Source: Spirochaetaceae bacterium (GTDB taxonomy: Bacteria; Spirochaetota; Spirochaetia; B11-G9). Taken from it: DNA of 10,775 nucleotides. Position numbers and translations under genes: made by a program. Shown here one piece after another: positions 6,695 through 10,775 of this stretch (the stretch's first letter is position 1; each line of letters begins with the position of its first letter). Below the pieces are notes generated by a model. It did not search any database. It had not been told where the DNA came from and saw only the letters and a list, made by a program, of their open reading frames with translations. Where the stretch lies: the NCBI GenBank assembly GCA_030633365.1, contig DAOVSY010000072.1, positions 1 through 10,775 on the forward strand. Reading direction: 5' to 3'.

Positions 6695-7744
6695 CTACCA
6701 TCCTTCAAGCACCCCGGAAGCATCTTTTATATTTTTTGAGCTTCTTTCACCAAATAAATTATATACATAAGCCAGAATTCTGGTTTTTATTCTGTTTGAC
6801 AGAGGAACAGATTGAATATGAATAATTGAGGTGTTTTTATTTTGCTGAAAACTTACACCTTTTACAACACCACACATTACAAGCCTAGAATCTGACAGCA
6901 TAAATTGAATTTTAACATTCATACCAACTTTACCACGGCCACCAATTAATAATGCTGCACCATCTTCCGATATATCCTGAAGCCGGCATCTTATACCTCT
7001 TCTGTCTTCCAGATCATCAGAAGCCTGGGCTATTACTTTCAAAGGGAAAAGTTCTGCAGGATGGTTAAGGTCTGCACGGACAGAGCTTCTTTTCTGACTG
7101 CGAATAATTGAATCTGAATGGGAAATATAAAGGATGGGAACCTTTCGGTCCATATGATCTTCCACCACCCTGGATTCAAAAACATAACCGGCATCATCTT
7201 TTCGCCAGAAATAAATATGCAGTTTTTCACCCTTAAACTCATATCCCTGGGGCAATTTAGGACCTTCAGGGTAAGTTATTGCAACATATCTACGCTGATT
7301 TTCAACGACCTGGGATACATAAACACCTAAACCTGGTATTGATATTTTTAAATACTGCATTTTAGTAATTTTTCTGGTTGTCTTTAAACCAATGACATAT
7401 TTGGGTAATTTTAATTCAACAGTTTTTCTAAAATTAAAAAGTTTGGATAAAAACTCCATATTATTGATCTCATTCAGAACACCCTCAGATTTAAACCTGA
7501 TTATTGTTCCCCGGAGCGAACGATCCAGCTGCTTGATTGACCAAAACAGTGATGTAGGATTTTTCAATCTTCCTTCTACAGCAACTTTTCTAAGTAAATT
7601 TACTTCATTAAATGAAAACCCTGCTTCTTTTCCTTTTGCATAAAAATGTACCCAGGGAAAGGATCCACCACCAGCTCTTCTGAGTAGAAAAATCAGGGTA
7701 ATGACAATAAGCAGCAGTACAAACAGTAATATCATTGGAACCAT
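6695..7744 (-). CDS. Membrane-anchored PilZ-domain protein, probable cyclic-di-GMP receptor
   Basis: PilZ domains bind cyclic di-GMP and change motility, polysaccharide or envelope functions. This 349-aa protein has one N-terminal membrane helix (about 3-21) followed by RR and GGG, placing the rest in the cytoplasm. A region at about 140-200 with alternating strands (VYVSQVV, YVAITYPEG, LHIYFW, YVFESRVVED) resembles the YcgR-type N-terminal PilZ-partner domain. The C-terminal PilZ domain shows both ligand motifs: RSSVR (R219 and R223) and DISEDG (257-262), which fit RxxxR and D/NxSxxG. Both are intact, so cyclic-di-GMP binding is expected. Residues 25-135 I cannot assign. The ATG at 7744 is the first in frame (an upstream TGA is in frame) but has only a weak, distant GGG as binding site; Met4 is an alternative. 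It is the first gene of the leftward operon leading into HEAT-like 2 and comEC. Confidence 0.9.
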   Translation of the reverse strand: MVPMILLFVLLLIVITLIFLLRRAGGGSFPWVHFYAKGKEAGFSFNEVNLLRKVAVEGRLKNPTSLFWSIKQLDRSLRGTIIRFKSEGVLNEINNMEFLSKLFNFRKTVELKLPKYVIGLKTTRKITKMQYLKISIPGLGVYVSQVVENQRRYVAITYPEGPKLPQGYEFKGEKLHIYFWRKDDAGYVFESRVVEDHMDRKVPILYISHSDSIIRSQKRSSVRADLNHPAELFPLKVIAQASDDLEDRRGIRCRLQDISEDGAALLIGGRGKVGMNVKIQFMLSDSRLVMCGVVKGVSFQQNKNTSIIHIQSVPLSNRIKTRILAYVYNLFGERSSKNIKDASGVLEGW

Positions 7745-7802
7745 AATTGTATTAGTAAGACCCTTTTTCTTATTTTTTTCTTCTTTTCATATAAACTTAC
7801 AG

Positions 7803-7830
7803 TTTACAATACTATATTATTATATATGAT
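7803..7830 (+). promoter_or_regulatory. Candidate sigma-70 promoter of the CPBP-family gene
   Basis: TTTACA (7803-7808) and TATGAT (7825-7830) are separated by 16 nt; each matches five of six consensus positions. Transcription would begin near 7837, giving a leader of about 20 nt containing GGAG (7841-7844), 11 nt before the ATG at 7856. Confidence 0.55.
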
Positions 7831-7847
7831 ACAGCACTATGGAGCAA
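7819..7847 (-). promoter_or_regulatory. Candidate sigma-70 promoter of the PilZ operon
   Basis: On the minus strand TTGCTC (7847-7842) is followed after exactly 17 nt by a perfect TATAAT (7824-7819). The -35 is weak (three of six). The leader to the PilZ ATG would be about 65-70 nt and includes an A-rich stretch. It overlaps the divergent plus-strand promoter at 7803-7830. Confidence 0.5.
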
Positions 7848-7855
7848 AATAAAAC

Positions 7856-8548
7856 ATGTTTTTTTGGCAGATAATAAAAAAAATTGAGTTTGAAGATAAA
7901 AAAGAGCCTATTATTCTGTTTATGGTCTTTTTTTTACCTGGGTTTTTAAGTCAGTCACAAGTTGTTGATGGAACTGTTTTTAACTCAGTCTGGTTTAATT
8001 TAATCTATTTAATTACTGTAATCCCCCAGATATTACTTGTTCTCTACCTTATAGAAAAAAAACCTGTTGAAAAAAAATATCTTTATGGTATTACAAAAAT
8101 TAAACATAAAGATCTTTTTTACAGCCTGTTATATTTTGCAGGTATTATGATAATTGTACTTGGTACAGGTATGGTTTCTTTTATTATTTCAAGTATTGGA
8201 AATAATACAAACACAGTAATGCCATTATGGCAGTTTGATAATAAAATTATTTTTCCACTTATTTTTATTACCTGTATGGCTACCGGATATAGTGAAGAAC
8301 TTTTTTTCAGGGCTTATCTGTTAAGTGAATTTGATTCACCAGGAAAAGAAAAGTATATAATTACAGGAACATCTCTAATTTTTGCACTTGGTCATGTATA
8401 TCAGGGGTTAGCTGGATTTTTGGGCACATTTGCCATAGGTATTTTTCTGGCATCAATTTTTATAAAAAAGAGGAAAATACATACAATTGCAATTGCACAT
8501 GGATTGTATAATTTTACTGTACTTATGATTAGCACCATTCAATTTTAA
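7856..8548 (+). CDS. CPBP-family intramembrane protein (Abi/CAAX-protease-like)
   Basis: The 230-aa protein is largely hydrophobic, with about six membrane segments. It carries the three conserved blocks of the CPBP (CAAX protease and bacteriocin-processing; Abi) family: SEELFFRAYLL with glutamates E147/E148 and R152, the FALGH block with H180, and HGLYNF with H215 and N219. In Rce1-type relatives these residues form an intramembrane glutamate-dependent protease site. Bacterial members are linked to bacteriocin self-immunity, peptide maturation or envelope stress, and the substrate is usually unknown. No bacteriocin precursor or radical-SAM gene is visible here, so I do not assign one. It has its own promoter candidate, diverges from the PilZ operon, and is 77 nt upstream of the TlpA-like gene. 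Confidence 0.88.
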   Translation: MFFWQIIKKIEFEDKKEPIILFMVFFLPGFLSQSQVVDGTVFNSVWFNLIYLITVIPQILLVLYLIEKKPVEKKYLYGITKIKHKDLFYSLLYFAGIMIIVLGTGMVSFIISSIGNNTNTVMPLWQFDNKIIFPLIFITCMATGYSEELFFRAYLLSEFDSPGKEKYIITGTSLIFALGHVYQGLAGFLGTFAIGIFLASIFIKKRKIHTIAIAHGLYNFTVLMISTIQF

Positions 8549-8590
8549 ACTGTCGGTATTTTAATATCTCATTTATTATGTAATAAATAC

Positions 8591-8619
8591 TTGATTCTTA
8601 CCCTATATATATTTATCTT
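8591..8619 (+). promoter_or_regulatory. Candidate promoter directly abutting the TlpA-like start codon
   Basis: TTGATT (8591-8596) and TATCTT (8614-8619) are separated by 17 nt. The expected start point, 6-7 nt after the -10 element, falls at or next to the ATG at 8626. No Shine-Dalgarno sequence precedes that ATG, so a leaderless or almost leaderless mRNA is possible. Confidence 0.35.
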
Positions 8620-8625
8620 GCATAT

Positions 8626-9183
8626 ATGAAAAAGATAATAATCGTAGTAAGCCTTATGGCTATAATAGTCGCTTTGGTTCCTGCTCAGGATGTACCACCA
8701 ATGTCAGCTCTTCAGGAAAAACTTTGGAAAGCAGGTTTTGGAGTTCCACAGCAAGTAATGGATGCACCTGATTTCACAGCAGAGAACCTTGATGGAAAGC
8801 AAATAAGTTTAAGCTCACAAAAAGGTAAAGTTATTTTACTTAACCTTTGGGCAACATGGTGTCCGCCATGCAGGGCAGAAATGCCGTCTATGGAAAGACT
8901 TTATCAAAAATTAAAAGATACAAATTTTACAATTCTTGCAGTTTCAACCCCTACTCCTCCAAAAGAAACAAGAGAAAAAATAGTAGATTTTATAAATGAA
9001 TATAAATATACCTTTCCTGTACTTATTGATGACTCTCAGGAGATTTCATATCAATACGGATCTGGAAGTATACCAACTTCATGGATAATTGATGCAGAGG
9101 GTAAGGTTCTTGCAAGATTTGTAGGAGCAATGGAATGGGATTCGGAATTAATGCTTGAAGTATTTGAGGAACTCATTCCCTGA
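8626..9183 (+). CDS. Periplasmic TlpA/ResA-like thioredoxin-fold thiol-disulfide oxidoreductase
   Basis: The 185-aa protein has a Sec signal peptide (KK at 2-3, hydrophobic 4-18, likely cleavage VPA-QD at 20/21) and no lipobox, so the mature part is expected to be soluble in the periplasm. A linker leads into an AhpC/TSA-Redoxin-type thioredoxin domain with APDFTAENLDG (47-57), the active site WATWCPPCRAEMP (75-87; C79 and C82) and the cis-proline loop SIPTSW (148-153; P150). CPPC is typical of reducing TlpA/ResA/CcmG-like proteins used in cytochrome c maturation or disulfide repair. dsbD starts 2 nt downstream, which supplies the obvious electron donor. There is no cytochrome c biogenesis gene in the window, so the substrate is unknown. 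The ATG has no visible ribosome binding site. Confidence 0.93.
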   Translation: MKKIIIVVSLMAIIVALVPAQDVPPMSALQEKLWKAGFGVPQQVMDAPDFTAENLDGKQISLSSQKGKVILLNLWATWCPPCRAEMPSMERLYQKLKDTNFTILAVSTPTPPKETREKIVDFINEYKYTFPVLIDDSQEISYQYGSGSIPTSWIIDAEGKVLARFVGAMEWDSELMLEVFEELIP

Positions 9184-9185
9184 TT

Positions 9186-10775
9186 ATGAAAAAACTGCTG
9201 ATATTCCTGTTTATTAGTATATCCATTTTATTCAGCACATTAGCTTTATTCCCGGAAGAGAATATCAAAGTTAATGCCAGTATAAGTCCTTCTGAGCTTA
9301 TTCCAGGAGAAGAGGGAATACTATCTGTTACATTTGAAATAGCTGAAGGTTTCCATCAAACAAGATCAGATGACTTTTTCTTTATCTCTTTTGAAAACAA
9401 TGCATGGTTCCCTATGGGTGATATATTATATCCGGTCGGCATAATAAAAGATGAACTGGAAAATTTTTATGGATCAGTAACTCTTCAAGCCCCATTCATA
9501 GTGTCTGAAAATATCCCTTCTGGGAACCAGACTGCAAAAATAAAAGCTGCCTGGCAAATTTGTGATGAAGAAGGCGTATGTTTTTTCCCGGAAGAAATAA
9601 TTATTGATGTTCCTGTACAAGTTAGTGGAAACAATACTGCTGACAGTCAATCGCTTATAACACTTCTAAAATTCCTTATTTTTGCATTTTTAGGAGGACT
9701 TCTTTTAAATGTAATGCCTTGTGTACTACCTATTCTCTCAATGCGGGCTTTAAATTTGGTAAGACAAAGCCAAAATGACCGCAAAAGTATTTTTATAGGA
9801 TCCCTGCTATATGGTGCTGGTGTACTTGCGTCACTGCTTATTCTTGCAGTTATAGTAATTGTTTTACAAGTGACAGGACAGCTTGTAGGATGGGGTTTTC
9901 AGTTCCAAAATCCAATTTTTGTTATGAGTCTTATTACAATAATATTTGTATTTGCCCTTTCTTTATTTGATATTTTTATTATTAATGCTCCAGGCATGAA
10001 TAAAATGGCAGCGGCATCCAATAAACAAGGATGGGTAGGTTCTTTTTTTAATGGTATTTTTGCTGTACTCCTGGCAACTCCATGTACAGCACCATTTTTA
10101 GGAACTGCCCTTGGCTTTGCCTTCAGTCAGCCTCCATTATTTATACTCAGCAGTTTTACAGCAATAGGTATTGGTTTTGCCCTGCCCTTTATTTTGATTG
10201 GTATTTGGCCTAAGTTAATTCAATCCTTACCAAAACCGGGCCCCTGGATGGACACATTTAAAGAGATAATGGGCTTTCTTCTCTTTGGAACAGTTTTGTA
10301 TCTGTTCAGTTCTTTAAGATTTCAAATAAGTTCTGACTCTCTATTTAAATTTTTAATATTTCTTACTTTAACTGCTTTTATTGCCTGGTTTTATGGAAAA
10401 TTAAGTAAACCAGGATCAAAATTCCCCTCTGCATTTTTAGCTTTAATAATTGCATTGATTCTAATTGCTGCATCAGCTTACTATTTTATAGATACAAAAC
10501 AGGATTCTCCTGATTCGGGGCAATCCCTTCTAAGAGATGGCTGGGAAGAATTTAACCCTGCAGCTATAGAACAATACAGGGCTGAAGGGAAAGGAATTTT
10601 CCTTGCCTTTGGAGCAAAATGGTGTTCTGTATGTAAAATTAATGAAAGCAGAGTTCTTTTTACAGATAAAGGCGATCTATTTTTTGATGAACGATCTGTA
10701 ATTAGAATGAAAGGTGATTATACAAATAAAGATCCGGTAATTGACGAATGGATAAAAATGTTTGGTAAAGCAGGT
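9186..10775 (+). CDS. dsbD: Thiol:disulfide interchange protein DsbD (3' end outside window)
   Basis: DsbD moves electrons from cytoplasmic thioredoxin through the inner membrane to periplasmic partners. The frame is open for 530 codons from the ATG at 9186 to the window edge. A signal peptide (about 1-20) precedes the periplasmic N-terminal domain with the exchange pair C126 and C132 (WQICDEEGVCFFPEE). The transmembrane domain (about 160-435) has NVMPCVLPILSMRA with C179 and ATPCTAPFLGTALGFA with C300, the two transfer cysteines. The C-terminal thioredoxin-like domain has FGAKWCSVCKINE with C480 and C483. All six catalytic cysteines are present. The last segment (MKGDYTNKDP through FGKAG) is the usual region just before the cis-proline loop, so only about 50-60 residues are missing. 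It lies 2 nt after the TlpA-like stop and is likely translationally coupled to it. Confidence 0.95.
   Translation, partial: MKKLLIFLFISISILFSTLALFPEENIKVNASISPSELIPGEEGILSVTFEIAEGFHQTRSDDFFFISFENNAWFPMGDILYPVGIIKDELENFYGSVTLQAPFIVSENIPSGNQTAKIKAAWQICDEEGVCFFPEEIIIDVPVQVSGNNTADSQSLITLLKFLIFAFLGGLLLNVMPCVLPILSMRALNLVRQSQNDRKSIFIGSLLYGAGVLASLLILAVIVIVLQVTGQLVGWGFQFQNPIFVMSLITIIFVFALSLFDIFIINAPGMNKMAAASNKQGWVGSFFNGIFAVLLATPCTAPFLGTALGFAFSQPPLFILSSFTAIGIGFALPFILIGIWPKLIQSLPKPGPWMDTFKEIMGFLLFGTVLYLFSSLRFQISSDSLFKFLIFLTLTAFIAWFYGKLSKPGSKFPSAFLALIIALILIAASAYYFIDTKQDSPDSGQSLLRDGWEEFNPAAIEQYRAEGKGIFLAFGAKWCSVCKINESRVLFTDKGDLFFDERSVIRMKGDYTNKDPVIDEWIKMFGKAG

Noticed and set aside
6688..6723. Earlier ATG for HEAT-like protein 2
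   Set aside because: It lies inside the PilZ gene and would place 12 extra residues in front of a clean signal peptide.
7770..7790. Six-codon leader frame (MKRRKK) upstream of the PilZ gene
   Set aside because: It has no ribosome binding site and low-complexity A-rich sequence; probably chance.
7856..8548. Bacteriocin immunity or defence role for the CPBP protein
   Set aside because: The family fits but no bacteriocin precursor, transporter or defence genes lie nearby.
8571..8588. Perfect 8-bp inverted repeat ATTTATTA-TG-TAATAAAT after the CPBP gene as a terminator
   Set aside because: The stem is AT-only, with no T-tract; such matches are expected in DNA this AT-rich.

Overview
The window is about 10.8 kb of AT-rich bacterial chromosome. 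It holds ten protein genes and has no tRNA, rRNA, insertion sequence or CRISPR array that I can see. A lipoprotein, a periplasmic thiol-reducing pair (TlpA-like plus DsbD), two secreted HEAT-like repeat proteins and a membrane-anchored PilZ protein point to a Gram-negative (diderm) organism. The combination and style fit a free-living or host-associated spirochaete (Spirochaetota, Treponema/Spirochaeta-like). That placement is inference from gene content, not a database match.

Layout. Positions 1-833 (+) carry the C-terminal part of phosphate acetyltransferase (pta). It converges on a long leftward block, and a 28-nt GC-rich palindrome fills most of the 38-nt gap between the two stop codons. 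The leftward block (872-7744) reads in transcription order: PilZ protein, HEAT-like protein 2, ComEC channel, RsmA 16S rRNA methyltransferase, a 234-nt repeat-rich spacer, a YD/MORN-like repeat lipoprotein, HEAT-like protein 1. At 7745-7855 divergent promoters appear to overlap. To the right (+) lie a CPBP-family membrane protein, a TlpA-like thioredoxin and DsbD, which runs off the window end.

How the genes may work together. The two HEAT-like proteins are distant paralogues of nearly equal length (400 and 398 aa). One is coupled to the lipoprotein and the other to the PilZ protein, which suggests envelope scaffolding or adaptor roles; this is inference. tlpA-like and dsbD are 2 nt apart and form a clear pathway: DsbD carries electrons from the cytoplasm across the inner membrane and the TlpA-like protein can use them on periplasmic disulfides. 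pta and rsmA are housekeeping genes.

Points most worth checking. (1) ComEC has an in-frame hydrophobic N-terminal extension with no ATG, GTG or TTG, and an ATG that would fit if a T4 run were T5. (2) The spacer at 2946-3124 holds 42-bp repeats whose last fragment supplies the lipoprotein ribosome binding site. (3) The HEAT-like paralogue pair. (4) The overlapping divergent promoters. (5) A possible leaderless start for the TlpA-like gene. I found no clear new defence or mobile system here.
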